Positions 38,761 through 47,148 of a stretch of DNA of 51,347 nt are shown piece after piece (the stretch's first letter is position 1; every line of letters starts with the position of its first letter). Source of the stretch: Bog-793 sp050013835 (GTDB taxonomy: Bacteria; Actinomycetota; Acidimicrobiia; Acidimicrobiales; Bog-793); NCBI GenBank assembly GCA_050013835.1, contig JBEKEM010000015.1, forward strand, positions 1-51,347, written 5' to 3'. Under the pieces are notes generated by a model. The model was not told the DNA's origin, ran no database searches, and saw only the letters and a program-made list of their open reading frames with translations. The translations under genes were made by a program, and so were the position numbers.

Positions 38761-39393
38761 ATGCTGTTCGGACCTGTTCGCTTGATAACCAAGCTCGTCT
38801 CGCTCGTCGTCATCGCGGCGGTCGTCTACGTGATCGTGTGCGGGGTGCAGGTCGTGAACGCTTCCCGCCTTTCCACCGCACCGGCGGCGGTCGGTCCGGC
38901 GTCGGCGATCCTCGTTGTCGGCGACCCGGTCGCCGACCCGGTCGCGAGGTCCGACCGGGTCGACCTCGTCTCTCGACTCCGGCAGGCGGCACTGCTCTGC
39001 CGGCACGGCCGGGCGCCACGCATCCTCCTCGCTTCGTACCCACCCCAGTCGGGTTCGGTGGGTTCCTTCTCCTACGACGTGAAAACGCTCAATGGCTTCG
39101 GGCTCGGGTCCTGTGCGGTGGTCGAACTGAGGGCGCCGAACACAGCGGTCGCGCTTTCGCAGACGGCTAGGAGACTGGGTGACGGTGGCAGCGTGATCGT
39201 CGTCACGGACGCGATTGACGCCTTATGGACCCATGGTGCCGCATCGGGAGACGGGCTGGCGGCTCAGGTTTCTCCACCGCCGAGCTCCAAGAAGTTCGTG
39301 TTTGATGAAATCGGCCCGCTCCTGCGCGAGGCGACCGGCGTCGCCGTCGGACGGGTGCTTGGATTCGGCCGCGTCTCTTGGGCGGCCTACTGA
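38761..39393 (+). CDS. YdcF/SanA-like (DUF218) membrane protein
   Basis: 210 residues. The N-terminal membrane helix is LVSLVVIAAVVYVIVCGV. The soluble domain shows the DUF218 layout: AILVVGDPVADPVARSDRVD (split: SAILVVGDPVADP), RLRQAALLCRHGRAP, NTAVALSQTARRL, then VIVVTDAIDALWT. The family includes ElyC and SanA, which affect envelope integrity. It follows gltX by 14 bp and is probably co-transcribed. ATG start. Confidence 0.75.
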   Translation: MLFGPVRLITKLVSLVVIAAVVYVIVCGVQVVNASRLSTAPAAVGPASAILVVGDPVADPVARSDRVDLVSRLRQAALLCRHGRAPRILLASYPPQSGSVGSFSYDVKTLNGFGLGSCAVVELRAPNTAVALSQTARRLGDGGSVIVVTDAIDALWTHGAASGDGLAAQVSPPPSSKKFVFDEIGPLLREATGVAVGRVLGFGRVSWAAY

Positions 39394-39477
39394 TCCAACC
39401 GCCCCCCGGACGAGCCGTGCGGTCCGCTTCGCCCGCCGTATGGCGTTCGCGGACCTGGCCGGTAGTGGCCTAGTTCG

Positions 39478-39615
39478 ATTTGGCTCGATCGCGCGTTCAG
39501 CCAGATCCCGCCACGCGCCTACGTCAGCCTCCGTCACCTGGCGGATCGGAATGATTCGACCGTACACGGTCCTTTCAATGTACTTGGGAGACTGACGGGA
39601 ACTGACTTTCCTCAA
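39478..39615 (-). pseudogene. possible N-terminal fragment of an acyltransferase
   Basis: The minus strand reads MRKVSSRQSPKYIER..., then IRQVTEADVGAWRDLAERAIEPN, which looks like the start of a GNAT/FemAB-type acyltransferase (the block TEADVGAWRDLAERAIEPN). The sequence after this becomes Arg/Ala-rich and loses the pattern, and the frame runs into the YdcF-like gene. I take it as a truncated remnant; the family call is weak. Confidence 0.35.
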
Positions 39616-39818
39616 ACCAGGTCACGCCGTGACAGGGCACGACCGTTGCTCGGCTCCCCGGCGACTCATCTACGGGCGGCGCATGCGCGAGAAGGTGGTG
39701 CAAAGATAAAGGCGAAGTGTGCGCAAAAAGACACATGTGGGCCTACTAACTGATCTTCGGCGCACGGCAATGCGGCGACAGCCCCTTACCCGCGGCCGCA
39801 TCCCTTTACAGGCCGAGC
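39616..39818. other. intergenic, start of the accessory zone
   Basis: About 200 bp, more AT-rich than the core (for example aaagataaaggcgaagtg). I see no gene; a promoter for the methyltransferase should lie here. Confidence 0.4.
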
Positions 39819-40766
39819 ATGGGCGTGCTACTTGAAAGTCACCGCACGGCTAGGCTTCTCATCCTGTGGGCAAGCATGGTGTTTCATCACCAACTACGGG
39901 ATGAGCGGATGCGCGACCGCGACGACCGAGCAGGCGTCCGAAGTCTTCTGTCCAGCGTTGCCCAGTACGCTCGGTATGGGAATCTGCGGTCAGTGCTGCA
40001 GACTCGAATCAGTGGCGGCCCGCGTGTCCTGATAGCCAACCCGATGCCGGATCGGGGAGGGCACTCGGCACGGAGGATCAACAAGCTGCTTGAAGGACTT
40101 CCGCAGAATCATCGCTACTTAGAGATCGGGCTGGAGTGGGGCAAGACGTTCGAGAACGTCCGGGCTCCTGTGCGATGGGGAGTGGACCCCGCTCCGCAAT
40201 TCGACATCAAGAGGTTGCCCCGCGGAGTAACGGTGATAGCCAGCACGTCGGATGACTTCTTCGACCGGCTGCCAGCAGGCACGGCGTTCGACCTGGTGTT
40301 CATCGACGGCCTTCATACCTTCCAGCAGGCGTACCGTGACGTGATCAACAGTTGCCGTGTTTGTCCGGACGGGGTGTTGCTAGTCGATGATGTCGTCCCG
40401 TGCGACACCGTATCGGCCATTCCGGACAAGGAAGAGGCCATGCGGGAGCATCGGCGACTGGGTTTCGAGCGCGACCCGAGCATATGGCACGGAGATGTCT
40501 TCAAGGTTCTGTTATGTCTCAGTCGCCATCATCCGGAGCTTGCGTTCAGAACGATCGTGGGGCTTGACAATCCTCAGGCGGTTGTATGGCGGCGCGATGC
40601 CCATACCTCCGTCAAGATGGCCGACTCGCTGGCGATCGACGAAATTGACCGCACCACCTATGAATCCGTATTCAATGACGGGGTGCCGACCCTGTTCCAC
40701 CCCACCAACGAGGACGACGCCATAGTCGAGGCACTCGCGACCCTTAGGGCGCAAGCCTCTGGCTGA
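39819..40766 (+). CDS. class I SAM-dependent methyltransferase
   Basis: 315 residues. The Rossmann core begins at HRYLEIGLEWGKTFENV (SAM-binding glycine motif), with GVDPAP for the acidic end of strand 2, and FDLVFIDGLHTFQQAYRDV (split: FDLVFIDGLHTF) and GVLLVDDVVP, the arrangement of the Methyltransf_24 group. The substrate is unknown; such enzymes often modify sugars or polyketide-like precursors. The start is uncertain (ATG at 39819, or ATGs at 39876 or 39909). It lies outside the tRNA-Glu repeat, on its left, but has island-like composition. Confidence 0.82.
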   Translation: MGVLLESHRTARLLILWASMVFHHQLRDERMRDRDDRAGVRSLLSSVAQYARYGNLRSVLQTRISGGPRVLIANPMPDRGGHSARRINKLLEGLPQNHRYLEIGLEWGKTFENVRAPVRWGVDPAPQFDIKRLPRGVTVIASTSDDFFDRLPAGTAFDLVFIDGLHTFQQAYRDVINSCRVCPDGVLLVDDVVPCDTVSAIPDKEEAMREHRRLGFERDPSIWHGDVFKVLLCLSRHHPELAFRTIVGLDNPQAVVWRRDAHTSVKMADSLAIDEIDRTTYESVFNDGVPTLFHPTNEDDAIVEALATLRAQASG

Positions 40767-41078
40767 TCGAGGGACACCCAATTCGAGCGTGTTTAGCTTC
40801 CTGCCAATCGAACGTGGCCGATGAGGCAGGAATCCGCTGAGGCTGGCTCCTACTCCGATGACTGGGGCCTGCGGTACCCACGGCGAAAACTCCTGACCGT
40901 GGGAAAGCTGCTAGGGGGCAAGAAGGTTGAAATGCCGATGTTCGCCCGCAACACAACGGTCGCTCAGGCCCAGGGCGCTCGACCCCCGCTGGGTGCTTGA
41001 CAAGAGTCCAAATCAAACTAGGCCACCTCCACCGGGCCAGTGCATCGACCCCGACTGTTAAGATCGCCGGACGCCCAT
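40767..41078. other. intergenic, upstream of tRNA-Gln
   Basis: About 310 bp without a supportable gene. TAAGAT at 41059-41064, 15 bp before the tRNA, may be the -10 of its promoter. Confidence 0.4.
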
Positions 41079-41150
41079 TCGGGGGTGGTGTAATCGGCAA
41101 CACGACAGGTTCTGGCCCTGTAATTGGGGGTTCGAGTCCTCCCCCCCGAG
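41079..41150 (+). tRNA. tRNA-Gln (CUG)
   Basis: Cloverleaf: acceptor TCGGGGG/CCCCCGA, D stem GTGT/ACAC, anticodon stem ACAGG/CCTGT with loop TTCTGGC, T arm GGGGG-TTCGAGT-CCTCC, discriminator G. Anticodon CUG. CCA is not encoded. Confidence 0.95.
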
Positions 41151-41342
41151 CAATTCAGCGGTGTACTTTCGGTGCCGGTGGCGTGACCCTGCTGGCAACA
41201 CCGACGCCGTTTCTTGGGAGGAGGAATTGCCAGCTGGCGGCGCGGCCTGTCAGGTGCTGGCTTGCGCACGGTGCGGCGGGACGCGGGGCCGCGCTGCACG
41301 CGGGTACGCTGCTGAGCCGTCCGCCCAGTGGGCGACGATCTC

Positions 41343-41418
41343 GGCCCCATCGTCTAGTGGACTAGGACACCACCCTCTCAAGGTGGAGACACGGGTTCGA
41401 ATCCCGTTGGGGCTGCCA
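41343..41418 (+). tRNA. tRNA-Glu (CUC), with encoded CCA
   Basis: Acceptor GGCCCCA/TGGGGCT, D stem GTCT/GGAC, anticodon arm CCACC-CTCTCAA-GGTGG, T arm ACGGG-TTCGAAT-CCCGT, discriminator G, CCA at 41416-41418. Anticodon CUC. It is the only one of the four tRNAs here with an encoded CCA, and its 3' end is part of a direct repeat found again at 50834-50888. Confidence 0.96.
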
Positions 41419-41453
41419 CGCAGTTTCCTCATTAGAGCAGATCACAGCCCAAT
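41399..41453 (+). repeat. attL-like direct repeat at tRNA-Glu 3' end
   Basis: A 55-bp segment, from the T-loop of tRNA-Glu to 35 bp past the gene, recurs at 50834-50888 in the same orientation with three mismatches. The first 22 bp, which are the tRNA part, are identical. This is the standard footprint of an element that integrated at a tRNA 3' end. Confidence 0.85.
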
Positions 41454-41511
41454 TCGTAGTTGACCGTATCGCACAGCTTGACCCTGTTCGGACCCGATGT
41501 TACCCGTTCGC

Positions 41512-41531
41512 TAACGCACGATTAACGCACG
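41512..41531. repeat. tandem 9-bp repeat next to attL
   Basis: TAACGCACG occurs at 41512-41520 and 41523-41531, 11 bp apart, about one helical turn. It is 60 bp inside the island end and could be an arm-type recombinase or excisionase site. No second cluster was noticed near the right end. Confidence 0.4.
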
Positions 41532-41583
41532 GAATAGACCCTGGCGGAGCTTGGAGCTTGACGACTTGGGCAGATCGTCGGAG

Positions 41584-41625
41584 GCACAGGGTGTTATCCG
41601 AGTTCACATGACCACAACCCTGTGC
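41584..41625. repeat. inverted repeat with 9-bp arms
   Basis: GCACAGGGT (41584-41592) and ACCCTGTGC (41617-41625) form perfect arms separated by 24 bp. No gene is adjacent; it may be a terminator of a lost gene or a protein-binding site. Confidence 0.35.
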
Positions 41626-41843
41626 GACCCTTGCCTGGGGCCCCAAATCGATTTCAGCCGTTAATGATGGGGGGTCTTGCCGGGCGGGTGGCGGATGCCC
41701 GCGAAGGCCTGCCGACCAGCCCACACTCAATGAGCTGTCGCGGCACGCGTGCGGGGAATGGAGGAACCTCTACCCCTGCTGAATCCTCGTAATGTCGGGC
41801 GCGTGATCGACGACATCCACCATGAGGATCTGAAGGACGCACT

Positions 41844-42265
41844 GCGGCGGCCGTGCATATCGCCGAGGTGCCAGAAGAAGTGGGCCAGGCGTTTGGTGGG
41901 GGCAAGCGTCCAGCAGTGACCATCACGATCAGCGGGCATTCCGGGAATGGCAGAAGCCGATCATGCGTGGCCGCAACCTGATCGGACTCAGCAGTGCCAA
42001 CCAGAGAGCTGCCGGTGTCCCAACCGGTGACGAGGTCGAGGTCGCGGTCGAGCTAGATGTCGAGCCCCGCGTGTTAGTTGAGCCAACGGACTTCGCCGAT
42101 GCCCTGGACGCGGATCCGGCCGCTCGCGGCGCGTATGACGACTGTAGTAATGCTGGATGCGGGAGAAAGTGCGCCGTCGAGAGAGCGAAGAGGCCCGAGA
42201 CAGGCTCATGGCGGATCGATGCCGCAATGGTGAGCCGGCGAGATTCCGAGTCAACGAGAGACTGA
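41844..42265 (+). pseudogene. frameshifted YdeI/DUF1905 family gene
   Basis: Frame one reads HIAEVPEEVGQAFGGGKRPA and VTITISGHSGNG, then meets a TGA near 41983. A second frame from about 41963 continues with GRNLIGLSSANQRAAG, PTGDEVEVAVELDVEPR and ADPAARGAYDDCSNA, then ERAKRPETGSWRI. Together these make the DUF1905 domain followed by the YdeI/OmpD-associated domain. A frameshift around 41940-41960 and scrambled sequence (GCGRKCAVE) near the end show it is broken. The N terminus is also unclear. Confidence 0.7.
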
Positions 42266-42443
42266 GCAACCAATCACTCGTCACTTCACGCCGACAGGAA
42301 CACCTCGCCACCGCACGGTTCGTCACGACCGATGACTCTTTGGGATGCGGCCGGAGCTGGCCCGCGTCCGCCAAGAGTTGGTATTTTTCCGAAGCTCTCC
42401 GACGCGGAACTCGTCACCCTCTCGGCCCTCCGAGCGCCATCTG

Positions 42444-43454
42444 TCAGGGCTTCGTCGTGGCCCGTCGCGTCCTGGCTTCCCCAAGGCCGAGTGCAATGGC
42501 ATCGCGGCAAAGTCCAAGCGCCCCGAAACCGCCCCGGGACTTGCGGCAGAAGTCTCCGCTGACCAGCTGCGAAAACAGCTTGCGCGAAGCGCTGAGGCGA
42601 TCCGAGGACTGATGGACACTGGCGCGTCGCAGGCACCGAGCTTTGACCTCGGAAAAATACTCGATCGCGCGGATGTTATGCGGATCGCTCACGGCAACAA
42701 AGCTCCCGTAACTCTCGGCGAGCGCGGCCCTCCTGGCATAAGCGGTTGGCTCGATGCTGAGCGCTGCCTTGACCTTCTCGGGCACGCTGTAGGTTCGCGC
42801 TGGACCGGCGAGATTCGTCTCGTGCTGGCGGTAACTGACCAAGACATCGCTCAGCTCGAGCCGCCGACAACTTGTGAAGGCCAGTAGCGAAATCACTCCG
42901 TCGAAACCCGGTCCTCTCGGGTCGTCCGGGTCCGGCCGCTTTTCCCAGCGAGCCATCGTCAGCAACTCAGACCGAAAGTACTGGGTGAAGCCTGGGGCGC
43001 ACCACAACCAGTCTCCCACGAGTGGCTCGAGCACGCGGGTTCTTGTGTAGTTGGGGTATAACTGGCCCGTCGGCGCGAGAGTTGCGTCAGCGACCACAGC
43101 GGAATGGCTGATGAACTGCACATTGTGCATCGCCATCTGGCGCTCACAGATCTGCAGCTTCTTCGGATGCCAGACGTCGTCCTGGTCGCACCACGCGATG
43201 ACCTCGGTGTTGGCATGCTGTGCCGCGGACCAGAAGTTCAGGTCCGGCCCCGCGTGAGGGCCATCAACGAGCATCACGTCGAAAGGAGCATCCCGAGCGA
43301 ACTCCCGAACTACGGCAACCGTACCGTCGGTCGAGCCATCATCGGAAATGATCAGCCGCTCTGGGAGCCGAGTCTGGGAAGAAATGCTCCGCAACTGAGC
43401 CTCGATCCACTCTTCGCCGTTGAACGTCGCCATGACGACAGCAACACTCGGCAC
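42444..43454 (-). CDS. family 2 glycosyltransferase
   Basis: 336 residues. The GT-A fold is visible: VAVVMATFNGEEWIEAQLRS, SDDGSTDGTVAVVREFA (nucleotide-sugar Asp), and WCDQDDVW, the DxD-like metal-binding motif. It resembles rhamnosyl/galactosyl transferases of O-antigen or capsule clusters (split motifs SISSQTRLPERLIISDDGS). It probably transfers a sugar in surface-polysaccharide assembly together with the nearby flippase. ATG start. The 3' part is more variable. It abuts an IS3 remnant 6 bp upstream, so its native promoter may have been lost or replaced. Confidence 0.88.
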   Translation of the reverse strand: MPSVAVVMATFNGEEWIEAQLRSISSQTRLPERLIISDDGSTDGTVAVVREFARDAPFDVMLVDGPHAGPDLNFWSAAQHANTEVIAWCDQDDVWHPKKLQICERQMAMHNVQFISHSAVVADATLAPTGQLYPNYTRTRVLEPLVGDWLWCAPGFTQYFRSELLTMARWEKRPDPDDPRGPGFDGVISLLAFTSCRRLELSDVLVSYRQHETNLAGPARTYSVPEKVKAALSIEPTAYARRAALAESYGSFVAVSDPHNIRAIEYFSEVKARCLRRASVHQSSDRLSASRKLFSQLVSGDFCRKSRGGFGALGLCRDAIALGLGEARTRRATTKP

Positions 43455-43460
43455 TGCCCA

Positions 43461-44215
43461 TCACCCCCGACAAATACGGCCTGGTGACTTCTTAGCTCCA
43501 TGGGTGCGCAAACGCCGCAAGAAACGAACTGCGGGTTCCGTTCTGGTGATCATGGCGAAAACGCCAGGCTCACTCGGCAACGTCCTTGCACCGTTGTCCG
43601 CGGCGCTGTGACGGTAGCCGACGGATGGCACTGTCCGATCGAACCGGGCCACGCACCTGCGCCCCCGGCCCAGCTTGAGCTCGCCGTGCACCCTCGGGGC
43701 CCCGTAGGTGGCCCAGGAGGCGGCGTGCACCTCGTAAATCTCGTCGAGCAGCTGGGCGTCGTCCCAGTCCCGCATAGAGGGCGGTCGGCTGGCCCACTCG
43801 TAGTAACCGGAGCGGGAGTTGTTGAGCATCCGGCAGGCTACCGTAACGTCGATGCCGTCACGACTCAGCTCACGGACCAACCGGAACGTCATTCTGAGAG
43901 CACGTTCTCTCTGGCAAAGAACGCCGACGCCCGCTTCAGGATCTCGATCTCCATGACTTTCACCCGGAGCTCCCGGCGGAGCCGGACGAGCTCTGCACGC
44001 TCGTCGGTAGAGAGCCCCTCTTTCGTGCCTTCATCGACATCGGCATGGCGAACCCCCAGTTGCGCAGACAGCTGTCGGAGATCCCCAGATCGGCTTCTCT
44101 CTCAGCCCGGCGAGATCAATGGCGCGCCGGCGGAACTCCGGAGGGTGTGGTCGAGGCATCTCGGACTCCTTTCCGAGACGATTGTCGCCTCAGGGTCGAT
44201 GTCCGGTTAGCGGGT
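43461..44215 (-). mobile_element. IS3-family insertion sequence remnant
   Basis: Reading from right to left: an orfA start at 44159 (ATG with GGAAAGGAG upstream), EFRRRAIDLAGLREKP, a shifted frame with ADLGISDSCLRNW, then DVDEGTKEGLSTDERAEL and ILKRASAFFARENVL; orfB begins at 43892, overlapping the orfA stop as ATGA, with RLVRELSRDGIDVTVACRML and YGAPRVHGELKLG. OrfA has at least two frameshifts; orfB loses similarity after about 85 residues, before the DDE core. The element is truncated and inactive. The terminal inverted repeats were not identified. Confidence 0.85.
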
Positions 44216-44512
44216 CAGGCTCCCTTCGACTGGATCGAGGTGTTTTACGACCGCACCTGACGTCACAGGTTCCTCGGGTTGCAGTCGCGATCAGCTTTAC
44301 GAAGCTTCACGCAGAAAATACGACCGCTGGCTGAAATCTCACGTCATCGGTCCAGTGGATAGGGGCCATATCGACTGGACCGCTACAGGGGGCCACCCCT
44401 GCCGCACCAAGCAGCCCGACGCTCGATATCATCTCGCGATTGTCGACGTTGACCGCGAGCGTTCCGCAGCCGAAGTGCGCGACGGAATCGGGCATTCCGA
44501 CGAGGACGAAGG
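44216..44512. other. intergenic region before the flippase
   Basis: About 300 bp. A 62-codon minus-strand frame (44307-44495) with PDSVAHFGCGTLAVNVDNRE looks protein-like but has no recognisable family and no ribosome binding site; I do not call it. Confidence 0.4.
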
Positions 44513-46102
44513 GTGAGCGCCGAGGTGCCGGGCGACACGCCAGCGCCGAACTCGGATGGTCAACGTGACGCAGGACGTGGTCGGTTCGCGCAGATCCTCT
44601 CAGGACTGAGCTGGAACACTGGAAGCCAGATCGCGGCCGTCGCGCTTAATGTTGTTCTGACGCCATTCCTGCTGCTCCACCTGGGTGTCAGCCGGTATGG
44701 GCTGTTCGCACTGCTCAGTTCTTTCCGAGGGTTGCTGTCGAACCTTGACGGCGGTCTCGGCCCAACGGCGGAACGCTACTTCTCGGTCTTCGCCGGCTCG
44801 CGCGATCGCAGGGCGACCTCATCGTTGCTCATGACGATCTCGGTCATGCTTGCCTTGGTCATCGGTATGGTCGCGGCACTCGTCGCTATCTTTGCACCGG
44901 ATATCACAGTGGTTCTCCACGCCTCGACTGCTCTCCATCGAGAGGCCACCGTGCTCCTGCGGGCATTCATGCCGCTACTGCTCGCGATGGCGTTACGCGG
45001 TGTCTATCAAACGATCATCAGCGCACAGCACCGATGGGCTTACCTGAACATCTCCGGCACCATCTCTACGGTGGTCTATGTGGTCCTTGCAATGCTGTTC
45101 GTCTGGCAGGGTCATGGTCTCATCGGTCTTTTCTGGGCGAGTGTGGGCCAGGAGATCGTCTTGGTGCTGACCTCGGTGACTGGCTGTCGTCACTTCGTGA
45201 AGCTGCGCGAATGCCATTTCTTGTCATGGGGCGAAGTCCGTGACATCGTTCACTACGCCAGTCGCGTGCAGGTCGCCGAGCTCGCGAGCTCGTTCAATTT
45301 CGAGATCGACTCAGTCTTGGTGGGCTTGATCTTTCCAGTGAGCTATGTGGCCTTCTACAGCATCGGCGCGAACTTTTCGGGCCAGCTACTCCTCCTGCCG
45401 CTGAACGCGGTGAGCCCGATAGGAGTGACACTGTCACGAACCTATGGACGATCTGACCTCAAGACCACGCTCCGCGAGTTCGTGGACATCCAGCGGTTTT
45501 GGGTCCGAGCGACCTCGGCGTACCCGCTCATTGGCGCTGCAGCCGTGTACTTCGCCGTCCTGCGTTGGCTCGGGCCGCAGGAGCGCCTAGCCGGCGTCGT
45601 TGCTGTCATTTTGCTGGCCGGCCAGACGATGACCTTGCTGAGCCAGGTAATGGATCAATTTGGCAAGTCAATCAAGCGGCCTGGCCTCGAATCGCGCTAT
45701 CTCGGGGTCGGAATGGCCATCAACGTCGCATTCACTGTCCCGCTGGCGTTCACCATCGGTATGCTCGGTGTGCCGGTCGGTACCGCTCTCGGTCAGATAG
45801 CGAGCAGCCTGTACTTTCTGCACATTGTACGGCGCGAGATTGATAGAAACCTCCGCAGTTTCTTTGCTGATATACCCAAGTTGGCGGTAATTCTAGGCGT
45901 GGTCATCACGGCCTGTCTTGAGCTGCCTGCATACATGGTGGCACCACGCGGCGCGGTGGGGCTCATAATCTGTGCGATTCCAGCTGTTATAGGGCTCGGG
46001 GTTTATATGATCGTGGTCATGGGCCTGAAGCAGACCTTTACCCGCCCTTTCGGCTGGAACAGTCGCAGCCTGCGCGCTGTCGCACCCGAGGATCTCAAGT
46101 AG
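44513..46102 (+). CDS. Wzx-like polysaccharide flippase
   Basis: 529 residues, highly hydrophobic with about 12-14 membrane segments (for example QIAAVALNVVLTPFLLLHLG, MLALVIGMVAALVAIFAP, VVYVVLAMLFVW), and the GVSRYGLFALLSSFRGLL region typical of the polysaccharide-biosynthesis/MATE-like superfamily. It probably flips lipid-linked oligosaccharide across the membrane. The cytosolic N-terminal 25 residues are polar. GTG start at 44513 with gaggacgaagg before it. With the GT2 gene it indicates a surface-glycan function, but the polymerase and sugar genes are not in the window. Confidence 0.88.
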   Translation: MSAEVPGDTPAPNSDGQRDAGRGRFAQILSGLSWNTGSQIAAVALNVVLTPFLLLHLGVSRYGLFALLSSFRGLLSNLDGGLGPTAERYFSVFAGSRDRRATSSLLMTISVMLALVIGMVAALVAIFAPDITVVLHASTALHREATVLLRAFMPLLLAMALRGVYQTIISAQHRWAYLNISGTISTVVYVVLAMLFVWQGHGLIGLFWASVGQEIVLVLTSVTGCRHFVKLRECHFLSWGEVRDIVHYASRVQVAELASSFNFEIDSVLVGLIFPVSYVAFYSIGANFSGQLLLLPLNAVSPIGVTLSRTYGRSDLKTTLREFVDIQRFWVRATSAYPLIGAAAVYFAVLRWLGPQERLAGVVAVILLAGQTMTLLSQVMDQFGKSIKRPGLESRYLGVGMAINVAFTVPLAFTIGMLGVPVGTALGQIASSLYFLHIVRREIDRNLRSFFADIPKLAVILGVVITACLELPAYMVAPRGAVGLIICAIPAVIGLGVYMIVVMGLKQTFTRPFGWNSRSLRAVAPEDLK

Positions 46103-46356
46103 ACGTCCTTGCGCGGCCATGGCGATCACGACCATGATCACGCCTGCGCTAGGTGGAGCCGAATCAAGTGATCACACTTAGCCAGCGAGCTCATCGTCCC
46201 GCACTGATGATTCAGGCGACTGACTCGAACGGTCAACTGCGGGACTGCTCCGTGTTGGCGCTCGGGCATCAATGTCGGAGACGAACAGAACTCGTGCAGT
46301 CTCGGATGGTGGCGCGCCACTAATGAATGTCCGGCCCCCGCCCGGAACGATCGTGA

Positions 46357-46434
46357 TCAGATGACCTTTAGTAATACGAGGATGACGACAACGACCAGGC
46401 ACAACACAGCCAGGCCAGTAAGTCTGCGAACCAT
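46357..46434 (-). CDS. possible 25-residue membrane peptide
   Basis: An ATG at 46434 opens a 25-codon frame: basic start MVRRLTG, then a single hydrophobic helix AVLCLVVVVILVLLK, then TGA. It resembles stand-alone one-TM peptides, and hydrophobic small proteins lie next to it. No ribosome binding site is evident, so this may be chance. Confidence 0.3.
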   Translation of the reverse strand: MVRRLTGLAVLCLVVVVILVLLKVI

Positions 46435-46485
46435 TTGGGAACCCCGTTCGGTCGAGTGCTACGTGGTCTAGTCCGCCTTGTTGTG

Positions 46486-46583
46486 CGCGGTTCGGCTAGC
46501 TGTGCACCTCTTCGTGCACTGCGGTCGACTGACCCTGTGCGGCGGTCGCTTGGCGGTCATAGGTGGGTTTGACGCTACCGACC
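46486..46583. repeat. 98-bp repeat, copy 1 (orphan DUF6458 tail)
   Basis: Ungapped match (83 of 98 bases) to 47149-47246, where the same sequence encodes the C terminus of the DUF6458 gene. On the minus strand this copy reads PVGSVKPTYDRQATAAQGQS and TAVHEEVHS then a stop, with no membrane domain in front. It is the tail of a lost duplicate gene. Confidence 0.75.
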
Positions 46584-46604
46584 GGACGGCGGCGTCCACT
46601 CAAC

Positions 46605-46766
46605 TCACCACCGATAGAAGTGGTGCCTCCTGGAGTTCCCGCGTCCTAGTGCGAGACCGATAATCCACACGAGAAAGACGATCGCTGCGACGATCCACAG
46701 TGAGTGCAGGGTGAATCCCAGTCCGAAGAAGAGCAGAGCCAGCAGCAGAACCAAGAGGATGATCAT
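46605..46766 (-). CDS. small hydrophobic membrane protein
   Basis: 53 residues with two close hydrophobic segments (MIILLVLLLALLFFGLGF and LWIVAAIVFLVWIIGLAL) and a basic-aromatic tail GNSRRHHFYRW. Small hydrophobic proteins of this shape are common in actinobacterial stress clusters; function unknown. The ATG at 46766 was chosen since upstream codons do not look coding; AGAAGAAAG lies about 10 bases before. It follows csbD-like and DUF6458 genes on the same strand. Confidence 0.7.
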   Translation of the reverse strand: MIILLVLLLALLFFGLGFTLHSLWIVAAIVFLVWIIGLALGRGNSRRHHFYRW

Positions 46767-46875
46767 TTTCCAGCTTTCTTCTCGTCGGCGAGGAGTAGTT
46801 GATGTTCTAACGAGTCTTGGTCTTCGCCTCGGAGCGGCGACATCCGGCGTGTTGGCGTCAATCCACTGGGTCGCG

Positions 46876-47049
46876 TTACTTTTTGAACGCGTCCTTGAGC
46901 TTCTCACCGGCCTGCTTGACGTTGCCCTTCACTTGGTCGGCCTTACCCTCGGCCCGTAGCTTCTTGTTGCCGCTGACCTTGCCGACGGTCTCCTTCAGCT
47001 TTCCCTTGGCCTGTTGGGCGGTGTTTCTTGCCTTGTCGGTTGTTGCCAT
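46876..47049 (-). CDS. CsbD-like stress protein
   Basis: 57 residues, lysine-rich helical: KARNTAQQAKGKLKETVGKV and ADQVKGNVKQAGEKLKDAF are the repeated CsbD-type motifs. CsbD family proteins are abundant in general-stress regulons; their molecular role is not known. The ATG at 47049 has GGGAGC seven bases upstream. It lies 109 bp downstream of the DUF6458 gene on the same strand and probably shares the promoter at 47502-47530. Confidence 0.88.
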   Translation of the reverse strand: MATTDKARNTAQQAKGKLKETVGKVSGNKKLRAEGKADQVKGNVKQAGEKLKDAFKK

Positions 47050-47148
47050 TGTTGGGCTCCCTGCATTGGGAAGTGAGAAGCGGGACGAGCACTCCGTTGG
47101 AGGACTGGACACGGGTTGCCCGTGTTCTCCTTCTTGCCTGCCATTGCC

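Noticed and set aside
42345..42887. Plus-strand 180-codon frame opposite the GT2 gene
   Set aside because: Antisense to a well supported glycosyltransferase; no motifs.
44307..44495. 62-codon minus-strand frame with GCGTLAVNVDNRE
   Set aside because: Protein-like wording but no start signals and no family; could be a gene fragment, not strong enough to call.
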